Assembly (NCBI RefSeq): GCF_024323335.1 | Contig: NC_066583.1 | Location: forward strand, 361,280,377-361,344,376 | Direction of reading: 5' to 3' | Origin: Lathyrus oleraceus | Taxonomy: Eukaryota; Streptophyta; Magnoliopsida; Fabales; Fabaceae | Length of the DNA stretch: 64,000 nucleotides | Shown: positions 33,712 through 46,868 of the stretch, one piece after another | Position numbering within the stretch: the first letter of the stretch is position 1 | How the letters are laid out: the number at the start of each line of letters is the position of its first letter | The notes under the pieces: generated by a model | What the model saw: only the letters and a program-made list of their open reading frames with translations | What the model was told of the DNA's origin: nothing | Database searches by the model: none | Translations under genes and position numbers: made by a program

Positions 33712-36700
33712 ACAAGTATGAATCCTTAAACCAAGACATCTTCCATGAGAAGGGCTCCAACTAGGATAATTTAACAAGTATGCCACTAGCTCTCATGAAA
33801 GGAAAAAAAGGTCAAGTCTTCACACAATGCCATGAAGAATGGGAAACTTACAATCTCAATTACTAGAATGATATGCCTTGAGGGTCAAATTTAGCTCTAT
33901 GTTAAGCAATCGTAATTGGACTTATGTAGAAGTCTCAACTATCTGAGGCAGGGCAATAAAAATATAGGTGTTAATGCATGTTAGAGATTTGGTATGAAGA
34001 ACCAAACTCCTAAAACATACCACACACTAAAAGAAAACTCAAAAGAGAGGGAACTATATTTGTCATACTTGTATTGATTCATCTGACACAAGGTCATTAA
34101 TGAATCAATTAGCCTTTAGACATTAGAGATTTCATTTGGAAAATGAGAGAATGGGAAAGAATATGCATGAAGATGAAGAGCGAGGGGAATATAGAAACAA
34201 AAATTGATCATGAGAGGAATTTCATCAAATCAAAACCATCCATTCATTTTGGGAGATGAAATATACATCAATCCCCTAAATCCAATGATTTTGATCCAAC
34301 AAAAGTTAAATCGACCATGACCAAGGCCCAAACAGAAAGTCGGACATCACAAAACCATAAAAATGGATCAACAATATTTTTAAACATTTAATCAATTAAA
34401 AATCAATTTTAAAATGGACTAAATTACATTTTTATCTGGTCAAAATCTAAAATCCATTCAAAACACCAAATAAATGGCCAAGGGATTTATCCTAGGTCAG
34501 ACAATGTCAAAGGACCTTGGACAAAAAATTTCACAATTTTCTAAAAGTCATAAGTATTTTAAACAAATAAAAATATGCAAAAAAACATTTAATTCAGGAA
34601 AAATATCAAAATTAATCCAAAAAATAATTTTAATTCAGAATATGGAAGAGAAAAATATTTAAGGATTTTTGGATTAAAAATGAAATTAATATGAATTAAA
34701 CAAAATAAGGGGATTAAATGAAACATCAGAAAATAAAATGAAATTCAAAATAACAAGGGCCATCAGATCTCCCTCATTAATTTATGTGGCAGATCTTATG
34801 GCCAAGCGCGTGCTTCCATCCAACACCTTAGTCAACGCGTGTACACGTGTGGCATTCAAAAGCAAGGGTCAGGATTAGAACGTGGATTCATGATCATATG
34901 GTCTGGGCAATGCCAACACACCACCGGAGCCCTAGCTCTGGTCATCTTCTCCGGTGGACCTCACTGGACTAGTCCACTATAAACCACCACCAAAATAAAA
35001 AGTAAGGACATGATTTTAATGGAAAAATGCTCAGGAGCTCGAATCTAACCTCCATTTCTTCCAATTCCAAGTATATTGAAAGATACATGGATTTGAAATT
35101 TGAGGTTCATGATCTGAGTTGTTTCAATTTGACCTCAAAGCAACTCAATCTTGTTGCCTACATTGGTAGGACTTCATCCAACCAAAAATCAAAGAGAATG
35201 GTGAAGAATTGAGAGAGAATCGAAGAGAGAAAGTTTGGCAACTTTCACCTTCTATTTGTAGTGATGAAGCTTGATCTGGATCTCAATTGGCTTGGGCTTG
35301 CTTCCATTTGATTGCAGGAGGTGAATTGTGAGCTCAAATGGCTTGGATTCTTGGACTTTCAACTGAATTCAAAAGTGAAATTGAAACTCGATTTTCAAGT
35401 GAAAACCTTCAAGATTATCCTTTAATGGAGTTGGGAAGGTTGCAGGAGCAAAGCTTGGGCAAGGTGTCCACAATTCTAAGCAGGAGGCAATGTATTTATA
35501 GGCTTGGAAATTGAGTTTCACACACTTTCATTCAAATGGAAAAAAAAGAAATTCAAGTGTGCATGCTTGCATGGGCGTGTGATAGGCCCATGAAATGATG
35601 TAATCAGGTCCAAAAATGACCATGAGTGATGCTGAAAGTGTAACATGAAGCCAAATGAGATGATCTTGGACTTTTTGGAAAGGTGAGATCAAGGGGAATA
35701 ACTTTCATGTTGAACACTTTTACAGTTAAAGCTTGGATCATGATGAATTTTGAGGTGAAAGTTTGGGAAATCAAACATAATTGAAATTTTTCTAAGTACC
35801 AAGTCAAATGGTCACTTCTTCCACCTTCAATAACTTTTGATATGAGCTTCAAATGGAAAACGTTCCTTCATAAAAGTTGTAGATATTTAAGACCTCTTCA
35901 ATTTGGTCACAAACGTGGCCTCATTTGGATTTGGAATGAAGGAGTTATGCATTTTAGAAGTTGAGGAAAATTGCTTGTTCAATGGTAATGGCCCAAAATG
36001 ACTTATAATATTTCCTCTTGGAACATGCCCTTGCAAGTTGAATTTGAATTTTATCAAAGAATAAAGGTTTAAGAGGACATCTTGACATTGACCACGAAAC
36101 TTGGATGACCTTCGTCTCATAATAATTGAGAAAGTTATGGTCCTTGGAAGTTGACCTCCTAACTAGGGCACAGACAAAATGACCTATAATGTTTCACCAT
36201 AAAAAATGACTTTCTAAGAAAAACTAGATATTGACCTAAACATGAAAGTTGTTTGGAATTTAATAAGGAGTCAATTTTATCTTGGAATCATTTTCATATG
36301 AAACCTATTGTAGGAGATAGGGTCTAGGGAACCCCAGTTTTGACTAGTTGAATTTCTCTGATCAACCACCTTGAACCAACTTGCAAACTTGAAGTTCCTT
36401 TGATCTTTTGGACTAATGGAGAATTATATATGTATAATATGATGTAATATGAATTATCCCTTGAAATACTTGATAAATTGTTGAAGAAACTTACTGAGGA
36501 AGTCACACAAGATACCCAGATGAATTAGGGCTTCCAAGGCAAACAAGCTTCAAACTCTTGATGATTTCTTAATCAAAATGATAAATGAAGATCATGGGGA
36601 TCCATATATGATGTCTAGAACCAATGTGAACCATATCTTTCTTAATCTCTTTGCACTGAGGGTCTCAAACCCTAATTATGAGCTTGATGCGGCATTGGTG

Positions 36701-36927
36701 GATGCACACAATACCTACAAAAGAAACAAAGCTATACATAGACATATTTTTGATATTTTTGTTAGTAAACAAAAAAAAAGGTATGATACAATCAAATGTG
36801 ATTGGTGATCTCTCCCAATACAAACCCAATGAATGAGGGATAAGGAGGATACCAAGGTGTGATCCCAAAGCCAATGCATATGATGAGATAACTTGAGAGA
36901 TCTTAGGGTCAAAATTGGGGTCTTACA
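33712..36927 (-). repeat. Partial Ogre-like LTR (second type) with its true 5' end
   Basis: Matches 22830 to about 25986 and continues to the real LTR terminus: GGGGTCTTACA at 36917-36927, which is TGTAAGACCCC on the minus strand. The 3' portion is missing, replaced by the composite block ending at 33711. A TATA box is at 35494-35500 (minus). It abuts a plus-strand Ogre pol relic at 36928, so it probably inserted there. Confidence 0.65.
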
Positions 36928-38847
36928 GTTGGTCATGTATTTAACTGTGTTAGAAGAGTCCATGGGTTGTGTCGGACAACAAGACGAAACTGGTAGAAAG
37001 GAGCATGCCATCTACTATCTGAGTAAGAAGTTTACAGACGGCGAGTCTCGGTATGGTACTCCATTCTTGAGAAGACTTGTTGCGCTTTAGCCTGGGCTAC
37101 AAAACATATGCGCCAGTATATGATTAATCATACGACTTTGTTGATATAAAAAATGGATCCAATCAAGTATAATTTTGAAAAGCCTGCTTTGACTGGAAGG
37201 ATTGCTCATTGGCAGATGCTATTGTCTGAATATAATATTGAGCACCATACTCAGAAGGCGGCTAAAGGAAGTATTTTCACAAATCATTTGGATCACCAGC
37301 CAATTGACGATTATCAATCCATCAAGGTTGACTTCCCTGATCAATATGTCATGTACTGAAAAGCTAAAAATTATGATGAACTATTGCATGAAGAATGACG
37401 AGAGCCTGGATCCTGGTGGGGTTTATTGTTTGATGGAGCTGTTAATGCTTATGGTAATGGAATTTGGGAAATCGTTATTACTCCTCAGGGTTATCATATC
37501 CCTTTAATAATATAGAAGAACATGAAGCTTGTATCATGGGTCTTGAAGAAACCATTGATTTGAGGATAAAAATACTTGATGTATATGGAGATTCAACCTT
37601 GGTGGTTAATCAGATCAAAGGAGAATGGGAGACTCGTCACCCTGGTTTGATTCCTTACAAAGATTGTTCAAGGAGGTTGTTTACTTTCTTTAATAAAGTA
37701 GTGTTTCATCATATACCTCATGAAGAGAATCAAATGGCAGATACTTTGACTACTTTGTCTTCTATGTATAAGATAAATCGTTGGAATGACGCGCCTAGTA
37801 TCAGAATTATGAGCCTTGATAGGCATGCTTACGTATTTGCAGCAGAAGAAGATTCAGATGAAAAGCCTTGGTATCATGATATTAAGTGTTTCCTCCAGAG
37901 TCGAGCAAAGATAAGAAGACTTTGAGAAGACTGGATGACAATTTCTTTCTGAATGAAGATGTGTTATCCAACAGAAACTTTGACATGGTCTTCATCAGAG
38001 GCATGGATAGACACGAAGGATCCTTTGGTACTCATGTCAATTGACATGCAATGGCTAAGAAGATGTTAAGGGCATGTTACTATTGGCTGACAATGGAACC
38101 CGATTGTTGTAAATATATCAAGAAGTGCCATAAATATCAGATTTATGCTGATAAGATTCATGTGCCCATGACACTTCTCAATGTTATTTCATCTCCATGA
38201 CCTTTCTCTATGTGGGGAATAGACATGATTGGTATGATTGAACCCAAAGCTTCGAACGGACATCGTTTCATTCTAGTAGTTATTGATTACTTCACCAAAT
38301 GGGTTGAAGCGACATCTTTCGCTAATGTGACCAAGCAGGTTGTGGTCATATTTATCAAGAATCAAATTATTTTTGGATATGGTGTTCCAAGTAAGATCAG
38401 TATTGATAATGGGTCGAACTTAAATCATAAGATGATGAAAGAGCTTTGTGACGGCTTCAAGATTGAACACCACAACTCTTCTCCTTACATACCTAAGATA
38501 AATGGGATTGTTGAAGCTGCAAATAAGAATATTAAGAAGATTATCCAAAAGATGGTTGTGACGTATAAGGATTGGCATGAGATGCTCCCTTTTGCTTTGC
38601 ATGGGTACCGTATATCCGTCAGCACTTCAACAGGTGCAACCAATTTCCCTCTTGTGTACAACATGGAAGCAATGCTCCCTATAGAGGTTGAGATCCCATC
38701 AATGCGAGTCTTGATGAAAGCCAAGTTGTCTGAGGCTGAATGGTGTCAAAACAGATATGATCAGTTGAATTTGATTGAAAAGAAAAGAATGACGACTTTG
38801 TGTCATGGCCAATTATATCAAAAGAGAATGAAGAACATGTTTGATAA
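36928..38847 (+). pseudogene. Plus-strand Ogre pol relic: RNase H, archaeal-type RNase H, integrase
   Basis: The only substantial plus-strand Ogre pol. It begins inside the first RNase H (LVMYLTVLEESMGC) and passes through the second RNase H (DVYGDSTLVVNQI near 37580). It ends inside integrase at about 38847, shortly after QLYQKRMKNMFDN. The integrase core is open from 38210 to 38905, with DMIG, DNGSN and VEAANK catalytic regions readable. Several frameshifts and stops lie between 37090 and 38210, for example a TGA at 37357 and another at 37923. Both ends are truncated, the left by an LTR and the right by AT-rich DNA. It cannot make a working protein. Clearly more diverged from Ogre B than the minus-strand tails are. 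Confidence 0.88.
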
Positions 38848-39437
38848 CTTAAATGACCAAATTGTTACGAATTCTTTTAAAGGACCCCCTTATTATAAAA
38901 AATAAATTAAAGGATCTTTAGTTTAATTTTGTCTAAATTAAAAGACTAATTTTGACATTATATAACATAAATATACATTATTAAAGATCAGAACATAGTC
39001 GAAAAACAATTTTTTCAAAAAACTGTATTTCAAATATGATTTTTATGAAAATCTATTTAAAATTAAGTAATTTTAAAATTTTGTTATCTAAAAGAAATTT
39101 CAAAATATCTAAAATAACGTTTTAAGAATAACTATTTAAATCAAATTTTTATTTGAAGTTTTTATGAATAGTTTTTTTATAAATTTTTTAATAAAAATTA
39201 TATAAACATTTAAAAAAAACAAATAAACGGGTCTTATCTCTTAGAATTTATAAAAATATTATTACACTTAAAAAATGTTAAAAATATCTTAAACAATTAG
39301 TTTTCCATGTCTATTATTCTTTTTCGTTTTCTTTGAACAGAAAATAAAAGTTTATTCATTAACATATTTTTATTTTTTACGTCTTTTCAAGCTATAATTT
39401 TTAAATTCTATTTTTTATTTTTTAAGTTTTTTTAATA

Positions 39438-39494
<57 letters not shown>

Positions 39495-40022
39495 TAAAAA
39501 AACATTATCGATTTAATTTGAAGGAAAAAAACAAACATTAATTTTCCGACTCCTATTCTTATATTTCATTTCTTCTTTTATAATGAACAAATTTATTCGC
39601 TTAAATTTTATTTGTTTTTTTTTCTTTTATTTTCAACCTCTTTTTTTTTGTTTCATTAAAAATTGCCCATCTCATCTTCCGTTTCTTTATAAAATAATCT
39701 CTATTTATATTTATCTATTTGTATTTATCTAATTATAAACTTTTTTTCTTATAATTTCATTATAGAAATTCATTTACAAATTTCTAAATACATTAATAAT
39801 TTTTTTTAATAAAAACTATTAAATTTATAATTAAGAATGAAATTTATTTTTTATTTTATAATATCATGAATTATAAAAGTTATATAATAGTAATACATAA
39901 TTTTAAAAATTTATTATTACTTTTATAATTCATGAATACCAAATTAACTTGACTGCAACAAATTCTAACTTTTATAATTCATGAGTACCATGTTACATTT
40001 ATATTGCATGAATTTTAAAAAA
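38848..40022. other. AT-rich non-coding segment before the zinc-finger segment
   Basis: Very AT-rich sequence with no credible ORF. The part 38921-39190 is a diverged direct repeat of about 41293-41580 (shared words include ATTAATTTTGACAT-like and TTTTAAGAATAACTATT). It also holds the AAT microsatellite. This whole segment is absent from unit copy 1. Confidence 0.5.
39436..39494. repeat. (AAT)n microsatellite
   Basis: About 19 uninterrupted AAT/ATA triplets. It is likely to vary in length between individuals. Confidence 0.95.
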
Positions 40023-41594
40023 TTATGGTCACTTTTATCATACATTAGAAAGATTTTCTATTATAAATAAAAATTTCATAATTTTGAGTACTAAGTTAAC
40101 TTGATTGCAACAAATTGTAATTTTAATTTCTAGTGATCTTACTCAGAGGGTATTCATTAGGAGGTTCCACTCACTTTCTAGCTGTGATAGTAGTGAAAAT
40201 TAGTGTGTGAAGAAACATTACTTTGAGATATCAAAACACTTATATAATTCTTTAGTTCTCACCACTTAAAGTATTTGAAGGTCTCTCATATAGTGGTTTC
40301 TTGGGAACCGTCTATTTCACTTCCATCAAAAAGCTTCTTCCAATTTCTTTTTTTCTTTTTTTTTTCTTTTTTTTATTTGGTATTTAATTTTTACGTATGA
40401 ATATGTGTTTTTCAGGTATCAAACGAATTGTATTGTCGAAGGTGTTCGTTCAAGTTGTTTGAAACATCAGAATCAAACGGTATATTTCTTTTGATTTGTA
40501 TGATATTTGATTTTTATGCAATGAATTTGTATTCTTCTATTAAACATAAATATAACATAATTACTACTTTTATTTCCATATAGATTAAAGATTGATGGCT
40601 GTATGTTGGTATTTTTATATTTCAGATGAATGTCAAATGTAATTTGTGTGATAGCATATTCCTTACTTTTCAAAGAATGATTCAGCATACCTTGACTAAT
40701 CATGTTGAAGCCAAATATGAATGTGATAAGTGTGGAAGAATGTATTTGACTAAGATAGATAAAAAACGTCACATGGATGAGGAGAAATGCAAGAAGACAT
40801 GAAAATGATTGCATAAGGGTTTTATACTTTTGGATGATGGAATGTTTGATGTATATATAAAAAATTACTATTTAGTTACATAAGGGTTGTATTATTTTAG
40901 ATGATGGGATATTTTATGTATATATAAAAAATTTCTATTTACAACTATTATATTTGTCTAAGAAAATTTGATATGTCATTCTCATTTTAATAACGTTCTG
41001 CTCTTAGAATTCCTCCTGCTTCATAACCATACTCTTCAATCCTATTTTTTCTGCTTAAAAATAAATAAAAGGGTATTGAACAAGAAGAACAATAACTCTT
41101 AAAATTCCTCATGGTTTAAATGCTACGAAAAGAGATTTGAAGAAAAATACTCTCAACAATTAACCCATATTTTGATAAGTTTACCCATACTGTGTCATTT
41201 ATTACAACTAGTAGCAATTACAACTAGTAGCAATTTGTCTCTCAACAGCTAGCTTGACATTGAGTTGATTTGTTTTAATTTCAAAAAATGGATTTTTTTA
41301 TTTTTAAGAAATTTAAAGATTAATTTTGACATACTATAACATAAACATGCATTATTAAAAAAATAAAATATAGTAGAAATCATAATTATTTTAAAAATTT
41401 ATATATTAAAAATGATTTTTATGAAAAATAATTTGTAATAGTTTCGATATTAAATGATTTTTTGAAATTTTGATATCTAATTTTTTTTTAAAATGATGAA
41501 ATATCTAAAATACTATTTTAAGAATAACTATTCAAACCAAATTTTCTTTTGAAGTTTTTATGAAAAATTTCTTTATCATTTTTTTACACTAAGT
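40023..41594 (+). other. Segment carrying a captured zinc-finger gene fragment, copy 2
   Basis: Counterpart of 19339-20710. It includes about 175 bp (40936-41100) missing in copy 1 and a duplicated 16-bp word (ACAACTAGTAGCAATT) near 41206-41233. The region from 40803 to 41594 is AT-rich with no gene seen. Confidence 0.55.
40416..40802 (+). pseudogene. C2H2 zinc-finger gene fragment, copy 2
   Basis: The exon pair is 40416-40479 and 40626-40802, with the same splice signals as copy 1. The 58-residue terminal reading frame carries the same two fingers, with no substitution seen by eye against copy 1. That is more conserved than several flanking parts of the unit, though the stretch is short. 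No promoter or start exon is recognisable, so expression is unproven. Confidence 0.5.
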
Positions 41595-41904
41595 TGTTAG
41601 ATGAAATAAACTTGGCATTTGAATTTGATCAATAAGGAAAACCGTGTTCTTACATGTTTTAAAGATGTGAATTAAATCATAATCAAGTTTCAAGGGAAAC
41701 CTGAAATATTGGACGAACTTTGTTTACCAAAGCTAAAAATATGCAAGTAGTCATTAGTATAAATAGTTGTTATCAATTGTAACGATGTACTCATCAGAAA
41801 ATATAAAACATTTATAAAGAGAAAGCTCCATCGAGCTTTTGAGTTACAAAAGTACTAATTGTTATTTTAAATTTATTAAGTCAATTCAATTTATTTTGCC
41901 AACA
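41595..41904 (+). repeat. Short copia-like LTR, copy 2
   Basis: 310 bp, TGTTAGATGA to TTTTGCCAACA, TATA box at 41758-41764, followed by the primer-like TGGCATCAGAGC at 41907-41918. Same length as copy 1. Confidence 0.6.
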
Positions 41905-41918
41905 TTTGGCATCAGAGC

Positions 41919-42198
41919 TTGTCACATTGAAATAATTACAGGTTCTGAAGGTAGAGAAAAGTAAAAAAGGGAATTTGAATTGTTTTCATTGTAATAAAAA
42001 ACTTTTTGCAACACCACACACACAAAAATAAATGCTAACAACACAAGGAGTTTATCCTAGTTCGCTTGAAAATCAAAGTTACTCCAGTCCACCAAACCAA
42101 GGTGATTTCGCCTTCAATAAGGACTTAATCTAATAATCTCAACAAATTACAAAAACATTTAAGAGTTTAACAACCTCTTAGCCCTCTCAAGTATACAG
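41919..42198. other. Non-coding remnant between copia-like LTR and Ogre-like LTR, copy 2
   Basis: Matches 21035-21314. No ORF or RNA gene seen. Confidence 0.5.
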
Positions 42199-45100
42199 TG
42201 TAGTGGTAAATTCGTGACCATTAAGCTATGAATAAACTTGACATCAGTAAAACCAGAGTTGCCACCGCGCTTTTATTATTTCTGAAGGAAAAGGGAAAAG
42301 TACGAACAAAACCTAAAGATAAGAAGTTTTCAAATCAAAACTAATAAAATGCTAGAGATTACAGGTAAGGGGGTTGGTTACACAGCGGAAAGGTGTTAGC
42401 GCCCAAAGTGTGCTAGGTACTCTTAGGGAGCCCTTTTTGTGTGCATATGTTTTTTTGGTGTAAATGATGTTTGATAAAATATAGAGTGAGGGGATGAGAA
42501 AAGAATTCATTAATTATATTTTGTGTTTGACAAGACCTTCGGTCTTATGCCTACGTACCAACATAAAAATGAGGGATCAAAATCCTGTAGTTCGTGTTAA
42601 AAACTTCAAAGAAGTTGATGGATTAATTTTAATAAATATTTAACAAAGAAAATGCACAAAAGGCCAAAGATTTGAAAGGAGTTGTTAGTTATTTTTGTCT
42701 TTTTGAAATTAAAGTCAATATGGTTAAATTGATTTACAAGTTTGATTTAAGAAAAAAAGTTTAAAAATTCAATGGCATAAGGTCAGAGTTTCTGATCATT
42801 AAAACATGTCTAAGTTTGAAATCACAAGCAAAGAAAGTTTTTTAAGAGTGGATGAGATTTTTGAAATTAAAGAAGTGGGAGAATATGAAGAGACTATCCT
42901 AAGAAAAAATTAAAAGTTAAGGGTTGAAAAGATCTGACCAATGGGATGCAATCCAACAGACAAGAATGTCATATAGAAACTCATTTTCCTTTGACCTTTA
43001 ACAAGCAACAAGCAATAAACAATGAGCAATGAGCAATGAGCAATAAGCAATATACAAGCATCATGTGAAGACCAAGGCATCAAATAAAGATAGCCATATC
43101 ATCCGAGCAAGAAATTCAATAGCTAGCAGACTTAAATATCTTCCAATGTAGCAGATGAAATATTCCTTGATCAACTCAGAGCAAAACATCAGACATAGAA
43201 AATAATAATAATATAACAATTAAGCACAAAGACAGAGTATCAGATGAATCAAAGGGATCTAAGATCTTGTATCAGATGAAGGCATAGTCAAAGATATCTC
43301 AGTCTCAGATGTTGGCATTGGCCAAGTCCTTTAGCATAAGGAATGTTGCCTAGTTCCAAGTCTAAAAGTTCAGATCAAATCTCAACAATCCAACCATATG
43401 TTTTTAGGGTTTTTTGTTGTTATTAGGTGTTATAAGGTCCTAAGACCATAAACAAAACAAAAGACAAAAAAAAAATATATAATCACAAGATATGACTCAA
43501 TTGAGAAAAGTGAAAAGGACTTGAAACATAAATAAGTTGCATGAAATGTAAATGACAATGAATGATAAAGGTACTGAAATTTAAATTGCATAAAGTCAAT
43601 GAGTTGAAAATAAAACAATGTTAATAAAAGAATAGTCAATGGTTAGTCAAATGTTAGTGATGAGATTTAATTGATTAAGTCATCCTTTAGAACACTCAAC
43701 CATTCATTCACAAGTACAAATCCTTGAACCAAGCCATCATCCATGAGAAGGTCTCCAACTTGGATAAATCAACATGTATGCCACTAGCTCTCATGAATGA
43801 AAAAAAGGTCAAGTTCCCACACAATGCCATGAAGAATGGGAGACTTACAATCTCACTTAATATAATGCTATGCCTTGAGGGACAAATTTAGCTTTATGTT
43901 AAGCAATCGTAATTGGACTTATGTAGAAGTCACAACTATCTGAGGTCGGGAAATAAAAATATAGGTGTTAATGCATGTCAATTATTTGGTACAAATAAGT
44001 AAACTCCTAAAACATACCACACACTAAAAGAAAATGGGAAAGACCTATCTCAGTCAGACTTGTGTTGATTCATCTGACACAAGGTCAATGATGAACCAAC
44101 TAGCATTTAGACATTAGAGAAATCATTGGTCAAATGAAGGATTGGGAAAGAATATGGATGAAGATGAAGAGAAAAGGGTAAATAGAAACATAAATTGATC
44201 ATGAGAGCAACTTCATCTGATCAATACCATCCATTCATTTTGGGAGATGAAATGTACATTTCATCCCCTAAATCCAATGGTATTGATCAAACAAAGTTCA
44301 AATCAACCATGATCAAGGCCCAAACAGAAAGTCAAACATCACAAGACATAAAAATGACTCAACATAATTTTTAAACATTTAATCAATAAAAAATCAAATT
44401 AAAAGTGAATTAAAATGCATTTTAATATGGACAAAACCTCAAATCCCTTCAAAATACCAAATATATGGCCAAAGGATTTATCCTAGGTCAAACAAGGTCA
44501 AAGGACTTTAGACAAAAAAATCATGATTTTTGGAAAGTCGGAAGTATTTTGAAACAATTAAAAATATGCAAAAAAAATATTTAATGCATGAAAAATATCA
44601 AAATTAATCAAAATAATAATTTTAATTCAAAATATGAAATAGAAAAATATTTAAAGATTTTTGGTGAAAGTCTCATACTTTTTGGATTAAAAATGAATTT
44701 ACTATAAATTGAAAAAAAATGAGCTAATAAAAATATAAAGTATAAAATTAAAAGAAATTCAAAAAAAACAAGGGCCATCAGATCTCTCTTATTAATTGAG
44801 GTGGCAGATCTGATGGCCACACGGTAGAATGCACCTATAACCCGAGTCAAACGCGCAAAACAAGTGGTAATCACAATGGAGGGTTGAGATTATAAAGTGG
44901 TGTCATGATCAGATGGCCTGATACGTTCCAGCGCAGCACCAAAGCCCTAAATCTGGTCATCTTCTTCGGGGGGACCTTACCTGACTGGTCCACCACCAAC
45001 CACCACTAAAATAAAAATTGAGTATAGTAATTTAAAGAAAAAATGCCCAAGAGCTAATCTGGTCTCAATTTCATCCAATTCCAAGTATATTGAAAGATAC

Positions 45101-46868
45101 GTGGACTTGAAGTTTGAGGTGCATGATCTGAGTTGCTTCGATTTGGTCTCAAAGCAACTCAATCTTGTTGCCAACATTGGTAGGAGTTCAGACAACCAAT
45201 AATCAATCAAAATAGTTGGGAAATGAGAGAGAATCGAAGAAGATAAGTTTGAGAAAATTCACCTTCGGGTAACTTTAATTGAGCTTGATCTTGCTTCCAA
45301 TTTGCCTTGGCTCGACTCTAACAACTTACAGGAAGTGAAATGGATCAATGAAAGGCTTGGATTCTTGGAGTTTCAATCTCAAAACTGAATGAGAATTGAA
45401 ACTCGATTTCAAGTGAAATCTTCAAGTTTATCCTTTAATGGAGGTTACGGAGGCAATGATGTAAAGCTTGGGTAAGAGGGATCCTTTTTTTGAGCAGCAA
45501 GGCAATGTATTTATAGCATGAGAGTTGCTTTTCACACCTTTCCATAATTTGTCCGAAAATAGTAATGTGATGTGCATGGGTGCAAGGACATCCATTAGGC
45601 CCAAAATCATAATTGAATTGAGTCCAAATTCGTGCACAAACCATGCTGAGATCATATCATGAAGCCATGCAATGGTAATTGGAAATTGAATTCAAAGGTT
45701 GCCAAAACAAGCCATGCAAAGTATCCATGCGCAAGTCCCTCAATTCTTGTCCAGATGAAGTGATCTTGGACTTTTTAGAAAGGTGAAACCAAGGGAGTTA
45801 TGCATTTTAGAAGTTGAGGAAAATTGCAGATATTTTAGATGTCTTCACCAACATTGCAGATATTTCATTCCTCTTTAATTTGGGAACAAATTTGACATAA
45901 TTTGGATTTGGCATGAGGGAGTTATGCATTTTAGAAATTGAGGAAAATTGCTCGTTCAGTGGTGATGGCCCAAAATTACCTATAATGTTAACTCTTAGCA
46001 CATGGCCTTGCAAGTTGAATTTGACATTTATCAAAGAATCAAAGTTGGAGAAGACATCTTGAAATTTATCATAAAACTTAGATGTCCTTCATATCGTAAA
46101 AATTGAGCAAGTTATGATCCTTGGAAGTTGACCTTGTAACTAGGGCACAGACAAAATGACCTATAATATTTCACCATAAAAAGTGAATTTTCAAGAAAAA
46201 ATAGCTCTTGATGCCAACATGAAAGTTGTTTGGAATTTCATAAAGAGTACCATTTTTCTTGGAATCATTTTCATATGAGAAATATTGTAGGAGATAGGGT
46301 CTAGGGAACCCCGGTTTTGACCAGTTAACTTTCTCTGATCAATCTCTTTGAACCAACTTGCAAACTTGAAGTTCTCTTGATATTTAGGGCTCATGGAGTA
46401 TCATATATGAATAGGATGATGTATCATGAAGTATCCATTGAAATATTTGCAATTGTTGAAGAAACGTGTTGAGGAAGTCATACAAGATACTCAGATGAAT
46501 TAGGGCTTCCAAGGCAAACAAGCTTCAAACTATTGATGAATTCTTGATCAAAATGATAACTAAAGAACATAGGGATCCATATATGATGTTTAGAACCATT
46601 GTGAACCATTCCTTGATTGATCTTCTTGCACTGAGGGTCTTAAACTCTATATATGAGCTTGATAGAGCATGGGTGGATGCACACACTACCTACAAAGGAA
46701 ACAAAGCTATACATGGACATGTTTTTGGTATTTTGGTTAGTAAACAATGAAAAAAAAGTATGATACAATCAAATGTGCTTGGTGATCTCTCCCAATGCAA
46801 ACCCAATGAATGAGGGGCGAGGAGGGTACCAAGGTGTGATCCCAAAGCCAATGCAAATGATGAGATAA
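42199..46868 (-). repeat. 4.7-kb Ogre-like LTR (second type), copy 2
   Basis: Starts TGTAGTGGTAAATTC and matches 21315-25986 throughout, including the missing TCTTACA end and the join to 3' UTR sequence. TATA box on the minus strand at 45509-45515. That both copies share the odd right-hand join shows it existed before the unit was duplicated. Confidence 0.7.
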
